Source: Acidobacteriota bacterium (GTDB taxonomy: Bacteria > Acidobacteriota > Terriglobia > Terriglobales > Acidobacteriaceae). From it: 64,000 nt of DNA. The stretch covers positions 1 through 64,000 of the forward strand of contig JABCZL010000010.1 in the NCBI GenBank assembly GCA_013289685.1, read 5' to 3'. A program made the position numbers and the translations under genes. The notes below the pieces were generated by a model. That model saw nothing but the letters and a program-made list of their open reading frames with translations, was not told the DNA's origin and did no database searches. Positions 34,792-44,000 of this stretch are shown here, piece by piece (the first letter of the stretch is position 1; the number at the start of each line of letters is the position of its first letter).

Positions 34792-36591
34792 ATGAGAAAA
34801 GTAGTTCTCGCGCTTCTCGTCTTAAGTCTTTCCCTATCCACGATTTCCCTGTCCGCCCAAACCTCACAGCCCACGATCCCGGTAGACCAGATCCATCCCG
34901 GCATGCGCGGCTATGCTCTGACAGTGTTCGAGGGCGTCAAGCCGGAATCGATGGACGTGGAAGTCCTCGGCGTTCTGCACAACGTGAACGGACCCAAGGG
35001 TGACATTATTCTGATCCGCCTGCACGGCACCAAGGTCGAATACACCGGCGTGGTCGCGGGCATGAGCGGCAGCCCCGTGTATCTCGACGGCAAACTTGCG
35101 GGCGCGCTCGCCTTCCGCATCGGTGAATTCTCGAAAGAGCCGATCGCCGGCGTGACCCCTATCGCCGACATGCTCGAAATCAACGCTCTCGACAAGTCAC
35201 CCGCCGAAGAGACCGTCTCGACCAAGCCGACCGTGACCAGCGCCGCGGGAAAGACCGCGGCTCCCGGCGATGCCGCTGAGCTTCCCGGTTCGATGCAAGA
35301 TTTCGCCAACTACCTGAAGCCCATCGACGCGCCCCTGGTCTTCAACGGATTCTCCGAAGACACCGTGCGCCGCTTTGCTGGACAGTTCGCCTCTGCCGGA
35401 GTCATCCCGGTCATGGGCGCAGGCTCGGTGAGCGAAGACAAGCAGCCGGAGCCGCTCGAGGCCGGTTCAGCCGTGAGCGCGATTCTGGTGCGCGGCGATA
35501 TGGATATCGCCGCCACATGCACGGTCACCTACATCGATCCTCAGCGCCTGCTGGCCTGCGGACATCCTCTGCTGCAGTTCGGCTCCGTCGATCTCCCTAT
35601 GAACAAGGCGCAGGTGCTGGCCACGCTGCCTTCGCCGCTAAACGCTTTCAAGATCGTCAACACCACGGAGACCGCTGGAACTTTCGTGCAGGATCGTCAC
35701 ACCGGCATCCTCGGCGTCTTCAACAAACAGCCTGACATGATTCCGGTGACGCTAACCATCCACGGCGGAAGTGGCGCGCCTCCAAAAGAATTCCATTACG
35801 AAGTGCTCAACAACCCGCGCCTGAGCCCCATCGCGGTCATGGCAACCGTTTTCAACGCCTTGCATGGCGTGAATGAATATGGCGAAGAAATCACCTACCG
35901 CCTGAACGGCAGCATCAACGTCAAAGGCTTTCCCGAAGTTGCGCTCAAGAATATGTTCGTCCCAGCCGAAAACGGCCAGCCTGCCGCCATGGCAGCCGCG
36001 CTTTCCCTGGGCGAGCGTTTCAGCCGCATCTACGACAATCCTTACAACGCGCCCGCGGTTAAGAGCTTGAAACTCGACTTCGACCTGGTCCGCGAACGCC
36101 GCTGGGCCCGCCTGGAGAGCGCCCGTACCGACGTGACCGAAGCCCGTCCCGGCGATCAAATCATTGTCGAGACAGTTTTAGCTCCCTACCGTGGCGAGCG
36201 GGTCGTGCGCCAGATTCCAGTGAAGATCCCCACCTCGGCCAGCAAAGGAACTCTGCGCATCCTGGTCAGTGACGGCGACACCCTCGATCGCGTCGGCCGC
36301 ACCAATCCCGCCTTCGGACGCAAACTCGACCTCGCCTCCACCATTGCGCTGCTCAACAAAGAGCATGCCAATAATCGCTTGTACGTTTCCCTGCTAGAAG
36401 CCGATCCCGAAGCCCGGGTCGCCGACAAAGTCATGCCCACGTTGCCCATCTCGGTGATGAACATCATGGAAGGCATGCGCGGCAACCAGGAGATGATCGT
36501 CAGCGGAGAGTCCAACGTCGACGAAACCGCAACTCCGCCGCTGGACTACGTGGTAAGCGGCGCCCAGCTGCTGACAGTCACGGTGAAGTAG
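34792..36591 (+). CDS. SpoIVB-type S55 peptidase domain protein
   Basis: From the ATG at 34792 the protein is 599 residues with a signal peptide (MRKVVLALLVLSLSLSTISLSAQ); the track start adds 34 residues. The S55 domain is seen at about residues 25-250: a DQIHPGMRGYALTVFEG entry, the catalytic Ser in VVAGMSGSPVYLDGKLAGAL and the His in LLACGHPLLQFG. The C-terminal half is beta-rich. In Bacillus, SpoIVB cleaves a sigma-factor regulator during sporulation; there are no sporulation genes here, so this is a secreted relative with an unknown target, common in Acidobacteria. A strong terminator hairpin follows 32 nt after the stop. Confidence 0.88.
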   Translation: MRKVVLALLVLSLSLSTISLSAQTSQPTIPVDQIHPGMRGYALTVFEGVKPESMDVEVLGVLHNVNGPKGDIILIRLHGTKVEYTGVVAGMSGSPVYLDGKLAGALAFRIGEFSKEPIAGVTPIADMLEINALDKSPAEETVSTKPTVTSAAGKTAAPGDAAELPGSMQDFANYLKPIDAPLVFNGFSEDTVRRFAGQFASAGVIPVMGAGSVSEDKQPEPLEAGSAVSAILVRGDMDIAATCTVTYIDPQRLLACGHPLLQFGSVDLPMNKAQVLATLPSPLNAFKIVNTTETAGTFVQDRHTGILGVFNKQPDMIPVTLTIHGGSGAPPKEFHYEVLNNPRLSPIAVMATVFNALHGVNEYGEEITYRLNGSINVKGFPEVALKNMFVPAENGQPAAMAAALSLGERFSRIYDNPYNAPAVKSLKLDFDLVRERRWARLESARTDVTEARPGDQIIVETVLAPYRGERVVRQIPVKIPTSASKGTLRILVSDGDTLDRVGRTNPAFGRKLDLASTIALLNKEHANNRLYVSLLEADPEARVADKVMPTLPISVMNIMEGMRGNQEMIVSGESNVDETATPPLDYVVSGAQLLTVTVK

Positions 36592-36623
36592 TTATTCTTT
36601 TGGGAATAAGGGAACGAACGGGT

Positions 36624-36662
36624 GCCCCATTTCTCGCGTTCTTTGCGAGAAGTGGGGCTTTT
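36624..36662 (+). terminator. terminator after the S55 gene (CCCCATTTCTCGC-type hairpin)
   Basis: GCCCCATTTCTCGC pairs with GCGAGAAGTGGGGC (one mismatch) around a 7-nt loop, followed by TTTT. The same hairpin with a very similar loop occurs at 58850-58886, so this is a repeat-derived terminator. Confidence 0.8.
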
Positions 36663-36751
36663 GAATCTCCCAGCTATTCTTCCATCTGCCAGGGTTCCCC
36701 AGCGAGGAAACTCCGGGCCGCTCTCAAGCTTCTCAGGACGCGGAACGGTTG

Positions 36752-38731
36752 CTACCCCAGCACGGTGTCAATAGTCTTCAGCAAATCGGCGCGCGTGAAC
36801 GGCTTTTCCAGCAGTCGGATGCCACCATCCAGGCCTTGATTCGCCACCAGCTCTCCGGTATAGCCCGACATGTAAATCACTTTCATCCCCGGATGGGCGT
36901 CGATCAGCCGTAAGACCAGTTCCGGTCCGCTCATTCCCTTCATCACCACGTCGGTGAGGATCAGGTCAATCGATGCCTGTTGGGAGGCAATCACATCCAG
37001 AGCGGACTTCCCGTCCTCCGCCTCCAACACTTTATAGCCGTGGCCCTCCAGCATCTTGCGGGTGAGCCGGCGGATCATGGCGTCATCTTCCGTGAGCAGG
37101 ACTCTGACCCCTTCCCGTCTTGGAGGTAGAGTTTCTGTCTGAGACTCCATCGCAGCCCCCAGCTTATGATCGGCAGCTGGAAAATAAATCTTGAAAGTCG
37201 TGCCGCGTGCGGGTTCGCTATATACCCAGATGTGCCCTCCGCTCTGCTTGACGATGCCGTATACCGTCGCCAGACCAAGCCCAGTGCCCTTGCCCATTTC
37301 CTTGGTGGTGAAGAAAGGCTCAAAGATCCGGGATCGTGTCGCCTCGTCCATACCGGTTCCGTTGTCGCTGACGGCCAGCATTACATAACGCCCCGCCGTC
37401 AGGGAGTGGTCATGGGCAAACGATTCGTCGAAATCGAATACGGCGGTCTCGAGAATCAACTTCCCGCCTCGCGGCATGGCGTCGCGCGCGTTTACTGCCA
37501 GATTGAGAACGATCTGATCCAGTTGTCCCGGGTCCGCTTCCACAATGGCGGTTGTCGACCGCCGCAAAAGCGCAATCTCAACCTCATCGCCCATGAGCGG
37601 ATGCAAGAGCTTCTTCACCTCCCGGAGCCGCTCGTTCAAGTCGAGAACCTGGCTCTGCACCGGTTGCCGGCGGCTGAAGGAAAGCAACTGCCGGGTTAAG
37701 GATGCGCCCCGCTTCGACGCTTCGCGAATGTTATCGATATATTCCAGGCTCTCGGAATCGACCCGGCTGCGCAGCAACTCCGAACAGGCGGTCACAATCC
37801 CCAACAGGTTGTTGAAGTCGTGCGCCACTCCGCCCGCCAAACGCCCCACCGCCTCCATTTTCTGAGACTGCCGCAGTTGGTCCTCGGTTTTCTTTTGTGC
37901 CGTGATGTTGCGCGCAATGGTAGACGCTCCAACCACCCGGCCTTCAGCATCATGGATCGGAGAAACCGAAATCGACACGTTCAATTTGCGCCCGTCTTTG
38001 GTGACGCGAACTGACTCGAAGTACTCCACCTGCTTTCCGTTGCGGATCTTCTCCAAGATCGCCGGAATCTCGTCGACCCGATCTTGAGGGCACAGCACCG
38101 AGATCGGCCTGCCGATCATCTCTTGCGCCGTGAAGCCATAGATATGCTCCGCGCCTTTATTCCAGTGGGTAACGACGCCGTCGAGGTTCTTGCCGATAAT
38201 CGCATCCTGCGAGGAATCGACAATCAGCGCCAGCCGGTTCTGCGAATCCCGCAGCTCGCGGGTTTTTCTGCGGTCCAGTTCCTCGTGGGCGCGCCGCAGT
38301 TCGTCCTCAATCCGCTTGCGATCGCTGATGTCCCGGATCACGCTCAGAACCATCGTCCCGTCTGCGGTCGCTACCGGGCTCAGGCTGATCTCCACCGGAA
38401 ATTCTGCACCGTCGCGGCGTCTTCCGCAGAGATCGAGTCCTGATCCCATGCGGCGAATCTTGGGTTGCTGATGAAAGTGCTCGCGATGCGCATGATGCTG
38501 CCCACGCTGCCGGTCCGGCACCAGCATCTCCACTCTTTGGCCGATCAACTCGTCCCGGGTGTAGCCGAACATCGCCTCCATCTGAGAATTCATTTGAATA
38601 ATGACGCCCTGCTGGTTCACCGCGGCCACCGCGTCGGGAATCGCCTCCAGGATGCTGGGCGACAACAAGGTCTCGGCCACAGTCTTTGGCCCTGATTCCG
38701 TGCGCTGGTTGGGGACAACGGATTCGCTCAT
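36752..38731 (-). CDS. hybrid histidine kinase with two PAS domains and C-terminal receiver
   Basis: This 659-residue protein lacks membrane segments, so it is cytoplasmic. The order is PAS (about residues 25-140), PAS with PAC (about 165-285), HisKA with His304 in GGVAHDFNNLLGIV, HATPase (about 400-525; LILNLAVNARDAM equivalent at IVLNLAVNARDAM, DNGTGMDEATRSRIFEPFFTTKEMGKGTGLGL) and a receiver domain (about 545-657; LLTEDDAMIRR, LILTDVVMKGMSGPE, LEKPFTRADL). No cofactor residue for the PAS domains is obvious. There is no cognate regulator next door, so it may signal to a distant partner. Convergent with the S55 gene, with a terminator between. Confidence 0.94.
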   Translation of the reverse strand: MSESVVPNQRTESGPKTVAETLLSPSILEAIPDAVAAVNQQGVIIQMNSQMEAMFGYTRDELIGQRVEMLVPDRQRGQHHAHREHFHQQPKIRRMGSGLDLCGRRRDGAEFPVEISLSPVATADGTMVLSVIRDISDRKRIEDELRRAHEELDRRKTRELRDSQNRLALIVDSSQDAIIGKNLDGVVTHWNKGAEHIYGFTAQEMIGRPISVLCPQDRVDEIPAILEKIRNGKQVEYFESVRVTKDGRKLNVSISVSPIHDAEGRVVGASTIARNITAQKKTEDQLRQSQKMEAVGRLAGGVAHDFNNLLGIVTACSELLRSRVDSESLEYIDNIREASKRGASLTRQLLSFSRRQPVQSQVLDLNERLREVKKLLHPLMGDEVEIALLRRSTTAIVEADPGQLDQIVLNLAVNARDAMPRGGKLILETAVFDFDESFAHDHSLTAGRYVMLAVSDNGTGMDEATRSRIFEPFFTTKEMGKGTGLGLATVYGIVKQSGGHIWVYSEPARGTTFKIYFPAADHKLGAAMESQTETLPPRREGVRVLLTEDDAMIRRLTRKMLEGHGYKVLEAEDGKSALDVIASQQASIDLILTDVVMKGMSGPELVLRLIDAHPGMKVIYMSGYTGELVANQGLDGGIRLLEKPFTRADLLKTIDTVLG

Positions 38732-38822
38732 ACTTCAGGCCTGAAACGAGACAATTCCTAGTAATATACTTCAGAATCAAGCCCCAGTGGCTTCTTCAGT
38801 CAGGCTACTCTAAATGGCCCTG

Positions 38823-38910
38823 TCATCCTGAGCGGCGTCTTTTGCCGCGCAGAATCTATGCAATAGAAGCATCGGTCGCGGCACGGGTGCAGGGGTTCTT
38901 CGCTTAGAAA
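38823..38910. repeat. GTCATCCTGA-family intergenic repeat
   Basis: This begins TGTCATCCTGAGCGGCG and runs through a series of partly inverted GC-rich blocks (GCGCAG, GTCGCGGC). It lies between the hybrid kinase start and the CPBP gene. It has the same opening as 21292 and 63906. Confidence 0.5.
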
Positions 38911-38925
38911 GACAAGCCTCGCGAT

Positions 38926-39786
38926 TCACCGCAGAAAGATGGCAGCTTTCGGCATGTGCCGGAACCCTTGCGTCGCCACCACAGCAATCAGCATTTGCAT
39001 GCCGTTGAACCCCACGTGGACCAGGAAGCTTGCCCCCACCGACCGAGTGGCCGCCCGCACCATGCCGCATACCACACCCACCAAAAAGATTACCAGCGCC
39101 GCTCCCCACGCCCATCCATACTGCGGCAGGTGAATCAGACCGAACGGCAGCGCGGTAAGCACGATTCCCCAAGCCACACCCATCCGTCGCGCCACCACCG
39201 GATACATGAACCCGCGAAAGAACAGTTCCTCCATCAGCGGCCCCAGGCTCACGGCGATAATGGCGAGCAGGTAAGCATCGCGCGGGCGATCGAAAAGGTG
39301 CTCGAACGGAGTGTCCTTCGGCATCGGCAACAAGGCTTGCAGCAGGCCGAGCGTGAAGAACATCGCGGCGCCCACCGCCAGCATTTTCCATTCCGAGTGC
39401 GGCCAGTTCCAACGGATCGCCTGCCAGAACGGCACGTGATACTTGCCCTCGACCAGCATGACCATGCACGCGGCCACTGCGGCATAGATCAGAAACTGCG
39501 AAAGCAGCAGCAGAATCGGTTTCTGCGCCACAGCTCCCAGGTTCGAGTGCGGATACACAAGCCACAGCGCTCCCACAATCACCAGCGTCTGCAGCACCAG
39601 CATCGTGACGAACGTCAGGCCGGCAATGATCAGCACATCCCACCCGCTCCACACCGGATTCTCCACCGGCGGCGGAGCTGTGGGAACGGGAGCGCTAATT
39701 AATACGCCATCGGGACCGCTCGGCGCCGGCGGCTCGACGCTCACCACAGGCTGCGGCTCAAACTGCGAATTATCGGAAGATGACAA
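38926..39786 (-). CDS. CPBP-family intramembrane metalloprotease
   Basis: This 286-residue membrane protein has a Pro-rich cytoplasmic N-terminus (about residues 1-45) and then seven or eight helices. The CPBP (Abi) motifs are GPLMEELFFRGFMYP, FGLIHLPQYGW and the late HVGFNGMQ, which carry the Glu and His residues of the active site. Eukaryotic members (Rce1) trim CAAX proteins; bacterial ones serve in peptide processing or bacteriocin immunity. The substrate cannot be inferred from the flanking genes. Confidence 0.9.
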   Translation of the reverse strand: MSSSDNSQFEPQPVVSVEPPAPSGPDGVLISAPVPTAPPPVENPVWSGWDVLIIAGLTFVTMLVLQTLVIVGALWLVYPHSNLGAVAQKPILLLLSQFLIYAAVAACMVMLVEGKYHVPFWQAIRWNWPHSEWKMLAVGAAMFFTLGLLQALLPMPKDTPFEHLFDRPRDAYLLAIIAVSLGPLMEELFFRGFMYPVVARRMGVAWGIVLTALPFGLIHLPQYGWAWGAALVIFLVGVVCGMVRAATRSVGASFLVHVGFNGMQMLIAVVATQGFRHMPKAAIFLR

Positions 39787-39852
39787 AAAATGCTCCCTAG
39801 CTTGAAACTAGTCTATCAACTGCAGGATTCCATCAGGTTGCATTAAAGGAGG

Positions 39853-40605
39853 CTAATGCTGCGCAGAAACGCAATCTTGCTTCTTTCGCGGATCGAAGTC
39901 GTATCGAACCTTGGTCGCGTTCCTCAGGTCATTCGCGTTGACTCTGATTTTCACGAGGCGTTGATTGTCCAAGTCTAAGCGCTGAGCATGCCCTGGCCGC
40001 TCGTATTCCATGAAAAAATATCCCGACTCATCGCTATACCAGCTCCCGATCTCGGGAGTATCTTTCGGCTGGAGTACGATGCGCTGATTTGTAAGGTCGA
40101 AGACGGTGAGGCCAGGCTCGCTGTCATCTGAGGCGTATTCGCTGATGATGTATTTCTTGTCGGCTGTAACGAAATAGAAGCCGCCGGGCAGATCCACGGT
40201 CTCACCTTCGCGATTCACCAGCAGCAGCCGGCCGTCATAGTCTCCCTCTTTTACGATGGCGACAAACTCGCTACCAGGCTGCAGCTTGGGCACAAACGCT
40301 CCAAAACTGAAGCCGACCGGCTCGATGTCCTCATAGTAGAAGCGCTTAACAAGTTGCTCGCGCTTCATCACCTCTACCCACGCGCTGCAATAGTGAGGGG
40401 TATCCTTGTGTTCGACGTACCCCAGGTTTTTCACATTGATGACGCGCACCGTAATCTCACCAAGTGCGTATTCGTTCTTCGATATCCGAAATTTCTCGGC
40501 AGGATAGTCCTTTGCTACAAACGGCTTGCTCGTTTTGCGCGGGGCGGGCGTTTGGCCTAAAGCCACCGCTACAACAATCGTCACGAACAGCAATCGGTTA
40601 CACAT
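39853..40605 (-). CDS. secreted protein of unknown function
   Basis: The start is set at the ATG at 40605, giving a signal peptide (MCNRLLFVTIVVAVALGQT); the track version starts 12 residues earlier at a poor site. The 250-residue product is beta-rich and repeats short blocks (RLLLVNREGETVDLPGGFYFVTADKKYIISEY; DESGYFFMEYERPGHAQRLDLDNQRLVKI) that resemble a WD- or propeller-like fold. I do not recognise a family. It lies 45 nt downstream of uvrA on the same strand, with a short AACTGACAACTGACAACC repeat between. Confidence 0.65.
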   Translation of the reverse strand: MCNRLLFVTIVVAVALGQTPAPRKTSKPFVAKDYPAEKFRISKNEYALGEITVRVINVKNLGYVEHKDTPHYCSAWVEVMKREQLVKRFYYEDIEPVGFSFGAFVPKLQPGSEFVAIVKEGDYDGRLLLVNREGETVDLPGGFYFVTADKKYIISEYASDDSEPGLTVFDLTNQRIVLQPKDTPEIGSWYSDESGYFFMEYERPGHAQRLDLDNQRLVKIRVNANDLRNATKVRYDFDPRKKQDCVSAQH

Positions 40606-40650
40606 GGGAATCACATTGCTTGCCGCGCTTCGAATTGGCAACGAAACTAT

Positions 40651-43467
40651 TCAACTGACAACTGACAACCGGGAACTGGCAACCACCTTTCCAAAATACC
40701 CCGCCAGCGCCTGCCCGGTATACGACTTCTTCACCCGCGCCACCGTCTCCGGCGTCCCCTGCGCCACAATGCGTCCGCCTTCTTCCCCGCCCTCGGGACC
40801 GAGATCGATGATCCAATCCGCATTCCGGATCACGTCCAGATTGTGTTCAATGATGATGATCGAGTTGCCCAGGTCGGTCAACCGGTGCAACACGTCCAGC
40901 AATTTCTTCACGTCATCGAAGTGCAGCCCGGTCGTCGGCTCATCGAGCAGGTAGAGAGTCTTGCCGGTCTGCCGCTTGCTCAACTCGCGCGCCAGCTTGA
41001 TGCGCTGCGCCTCCCCGCCGGACAGCGTAACCGCCGACTGCCCTAGATGAATGTATCCCAAGCCTACGTCGACCAGCGTCTGCAACTTCTGCTTCACCTG
41101 CGGAATGTTTTCCAGGATGGGCAGCGCGTCAGACACCGGCATTTCCAACAAGTCGGCAATCGAATTTCCGTTGTACTTCACCGCCAGCGTCTCGTGGTTG
41201 TAGCGCCGCCCGCCGCATACTTCACACAGCACATACACATCGGGCAGAAAATTCATTTCGATGCGCCGCTGCCCCTCGCCCTGGCAGGCCTCGCAGCGCC
41301 CGCCAGAAACGTTGAACGAAAATCGTCCCGCCTTGTAGCCACGCTCGCGCGATTCCGGCAGCATGGCGTAGAAGTCGCGAATCTGCGTGAACACTCCGGT
41401 ATAGGTCGCCGGATTCGACCGCGGCGTCCTTCCAATCGGCGACTGGTCGATGCGAATGACCTTGTCTATATTCTCCGCGCCCGAAATCGCTTTGTGCTCG
41501 CCCGATTTTTCGCGTGACCGGTAAAGTTGCCGCGCCAGTGCCCGGTACAGAATGTCATTCACCAGCGTGGACTTGCCCGACCCGGAGACTCCCGTCACCA
41601 CGGTCATCACGCCCAGCGGAAACGTCACATCCAGATTCTTGAGATTGTTTTCCTTCGCGCCCAGAATCGTCAGCGCTGCCCCGTTGGTATGCCGCCGCTC
41701 CGCCCGCATCGCAATCGACGTCCGCCCCGAGATATACGCTCCGGTCAGCGAGTTCGGATCGCTCATGATCTCCTCGGGAGTTCCATGCGCCACCAAACTC
41801 CCGCCATGCCGCCCCGCGCCCGGCCCCAGATCGACGACATAATCCGCCCGCCGGATGGTCTCCTCATCGTGCTCCACCACCAGCACGGTGTTCCCCAGGT
41901 CGCGCAGGTTTTCGAGCGCCGTCAGCAGCCGGTCATTATCCCGGTGGTGGAGTCCGATCGACGGCTCATCCAGCACATACAACACGCCGCGCAACTTCGA
42001 TCCAATCTGCGTTGCCAGCCGAATGCGCTGCCCCTCGCCGCCCGACAAAGTTGCCGCCGAGCGATCCAGCGAGATATAGCCCAACCCGACCGCATTCAAA
42101 AATTGCAGCCGTTCCACCACCTCGTGCATGACGCGACCCGCAATCGCTGCCTCGCGCCCGAGCAGGGTAATCCCCTGCGCCACCGCCACCGACCGCGCCA
42201 CCGGCATCGCCGTAAAGTCGGCAATCGACATCCCGTTCACCTTGACTGCCAGACTCTCCGGCCGCAGCCGCTTCCCCCGGCATGCCGGACACTCCGTGGC
42301 CGACATGTGATCCATTAGCCAATCGCGATAGCCTTCCGAAGTCGACTCCTCCAGATTCTGTTTCAGATATCCAAAGATGCCGTGGAACCCAGTCTTCCCG
42401 CCACGCCCCGGTTCGCCGTTCAACAGGAAATCCTGCGTCTTCTCGGGAAACTTCTCAAACGGAGTGTTGAGATCGATCCCATACGCCGCCGCCGAAATCT
42501 GCAGCATGTGAATCAGATTCTGCGACGCCGACCCCGGCCCAAGCCCGCCCTCGAGCAGCGGCTTCGACCAGTCGCTGATGACCTTCGCCGCATCGAAATC
42601 GTACTTGCTGCCGAGGCCGTGGCACTCCGGACACGCCCCATACAGGCTGTTAAACGAAAACGACCGCGGCTCCAGCTGCGGCACGCTGATGCCGCAATCC
42701 GGACAAGCCAGCTTCTCCGAATAAAGCTGCTCTTCGCCGCCTACCACCGCCACCTGCACCAGCCCGCCCGCCAGCTTCATGGCGAGACCGACCGACATTT
42801 CGAGACGATGCTCGATCCCGGGCTTCACCAGCAGGCGATCGATCACAACTTCGATCGTGTGATTCTTCCGCTTGTCGAGATTGATCAAGGCCTCGTCGTC
42901 TAGGCTGACCAGTTCCCCGTCAATGCGAGCCCGCGTGTAACCATGCTTGACCAGCGTCTCCATCTCTTTCTTGAACTCGCCCTTGCGCCCGCGGACGATC
43001 GGCGCCATCACCATGACGCGATCCTCCGGACTCAGCGCCATCACCCGCTGCACAATCTGGTCGGCGGACTGCCGGCTGATCGCCCGTCCGCACTTGGGAC
43101 AGTGCGGCACGCCGATCGAAGCGAACAGCAGGCGAAGATAGTCGTAGATTTCGGTGATCGTTCCCACGGTCGAGCGCGGGCTGCGGCTGGTAGTCTTCTG
43201 CTCGATCGAAATTGACGGGCTAAGTCCATCAATTGCATCGACATCCGGGCGTTCCATCTGGTCCAGAAACTGCCGCGCATAGGCCGACAGAGTCTCCACG
43301 TAGCGGCGCTGCCCCTCGGCGTAAATCGTGTCGAAGGCCAGCGACGACTTCCCCGACCCGCTCAGCCCGGTGACTACCGTCAGCGTGTTACGCGGAATCT
43401 CAACGTCGATGTTCTTGAGATTGTGCTGCCGGGCGCCCCGGACTGAAATCTTGGTAATCGCCATCAT
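40651..43467 (-). CDS. uvrA: excinuclease ABC subunit A
   Basis: This 938-residue protein is UvrA, the DNA-damage sensor of nucleotide excision repair; it dimerises, loads UvrB and uses two ABC ATPase sites. Both Walker A motifs ([14 protein letters not shown] near the N-terminus and [13 protein letters not shown] near residue 640) and two signature motifs ([24 protein letters not shown]) are present. The zinc modules CPDC...CPEC and CEAC...CEVC are also intact. Two ATGs occur at the start (43467 and 43464). The last ten residues ([11 protein letters not shown]) run through a TGACAACTGACAAC repeat, so the C-terminus may be extended by it. Confidence 0.98.
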   Translation of the reverse strand: MMAITKISVRGARQHNLKNIDVEIPRNTLTVVTGLSGSGKSSLAFDTIYAEGQRRYVETLSAYARQFLDQMERPDVDAIDGLSPSISIEQKTTSRSPRSTVGTITEIYDYLRLLFASIGVPHCPKCGRAISRQSADQIVQRVMALSPEDRVMVMAPIVRGRKGEFKKEMETLVKHGYTRARIDGELVSLDDEALINLDKRKNHTIEVVIDRLLVKPGIEHRLEMSVGLAMKLAGGLVQVAVVGGEEQLYSEKLACPDCGISVPQLEPRSFSFNSLYGACPECHGLGSKYDFDAAKVISDWSKPLLEGGLGPGSASQNLIHMLQISAAAYGIDLNTPFEKFPEKTQDFLLNGEPGRGGKTGFHGIFGYLKQNLEESTSEGYRDWLMDHMSATECPACRGKRLRPESLAVKVNGMSIADFTAMPVARSVAVAQGITLLGREAAIAGRVMHEVVERLQFLNAVGLGYISLDRSAATLSGGEGQRIRLATQIGSKLRGVLYVLDEPSIGLHHRDNDRLLTALENLRDLGNTVLVVEHDEETIRRADYVVDLGPGAGRHGGSLVAHGTPEEIMSDPNSLTGAYISGRTSIAMRAERRHTNGAALTILGAKENNLKNLDVTFPLGVMTVVTGVSGSGKSTLVNDILYRALARQLYRSREKSGEHKAISGAENIDKVIRIDQSPIGRTPRSNPATYTGVFTQIRDFYAMLPESRERGYKAGRFSFNVSGGRCEACQGEGQRRIEMNFLPDVYVLCEVCGGRRYNHETLAVKYNGNSIADLLEMPVSDALPILENIPQVKQKLQTLVDVGLGYIHLGQSAVTLSGGEAQRIKLARELSKRQTGKTLYLLDEPTTGLHFDDVKKLLDVLHRLTDLGNSIIIIEHNLDVIRNADWIIDLGPEGGEEGGRIVAQGTPETVARVKKSYTGQALAGYFGKVVASSRLSVVS

Positions 43468-43687
43468 TCGCCGGGGTGCATGCCCCTTCCGTAACGTCGA
43501 CAGGGTTTCAGAATTGTTAGAAAGTGGAATTGCACAGCTCTACTCCGTATCTTAGTCGTCAACAGCGCTGACGGTCAACGCAGGTTAGATTGAAAAGACT
43601 TGCAAGTTGGATTGAGGTTCGCGCTCAGGCAATAAGAAGAAGGATGGGAGAGGCGCCGTAACAGACTCTGAGATTTACTAAGGTTGG

Positions 43688-43885
43688 TTGATCGTGATCT
43701 CGCTCATAATGCCCGTCCTCCTCTTCGCCACCGTCATCGCATCCGTCAGCCTCGGCGTTCTCGCCGCATACGCCGCGGTCATCTGCATCCTGAACGCGTT
43801 CGGCAGCAGGTCGCAGCAGCACCCGGAAACGGGCCGCCCGCGCCTGGTCCTGGTTCCCACGCAGCACCACGCCAGCGGCGACTAG
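43688..43885 (+). CDS. small membrane protein
   Basis: This 65-residue ORF from TTG 43688, or 63 residues from the GTG at 43694 (TAAGG upstream), has one long hydrophobic segment (ISLIMPVLLFATVIASVSLGVLAAYAAVICIL). A polar tail follows (GSRSQQHPETGRPRLVLVPTQHHASGD). I have seen short proteins with this tail (LVLVPTQ..ASGD) in Acidobacteria, uncharacterised. It lies alone between uvrA (divergent) and a hairpin. Confidence 0.62.
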   Translation: MIVISLIMPVLLFATVIASVSLGVLAAYAAVICILNAFGSRSQQHPETGRPRLVLVPTQHHASGD

Positions 43886-43895
43886 CGTCATGTAG

Positions 43896-43917
43896 GGACA
43901 GCCGCCCTCGGCTGTCC
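43896..43917. repeat. 9-bp hairpin after the small membrane gene
   Basis: GGACAGCCG-CCCT-CGGCTGTCC is a perfect stem, located 10 nt after the stop of the small gene. It has no T-tract, but the position fits transcription end or message stabilisation. Confidence 0.5.
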
Positions 43918-44000
43918 ACGAGCGCAGCTCCGTGCTCTTATCACTTCTCGTATCTTCAGGAACCTGGCCTTTCCACCTTGAAATGGTGTCTAACTAGAAC

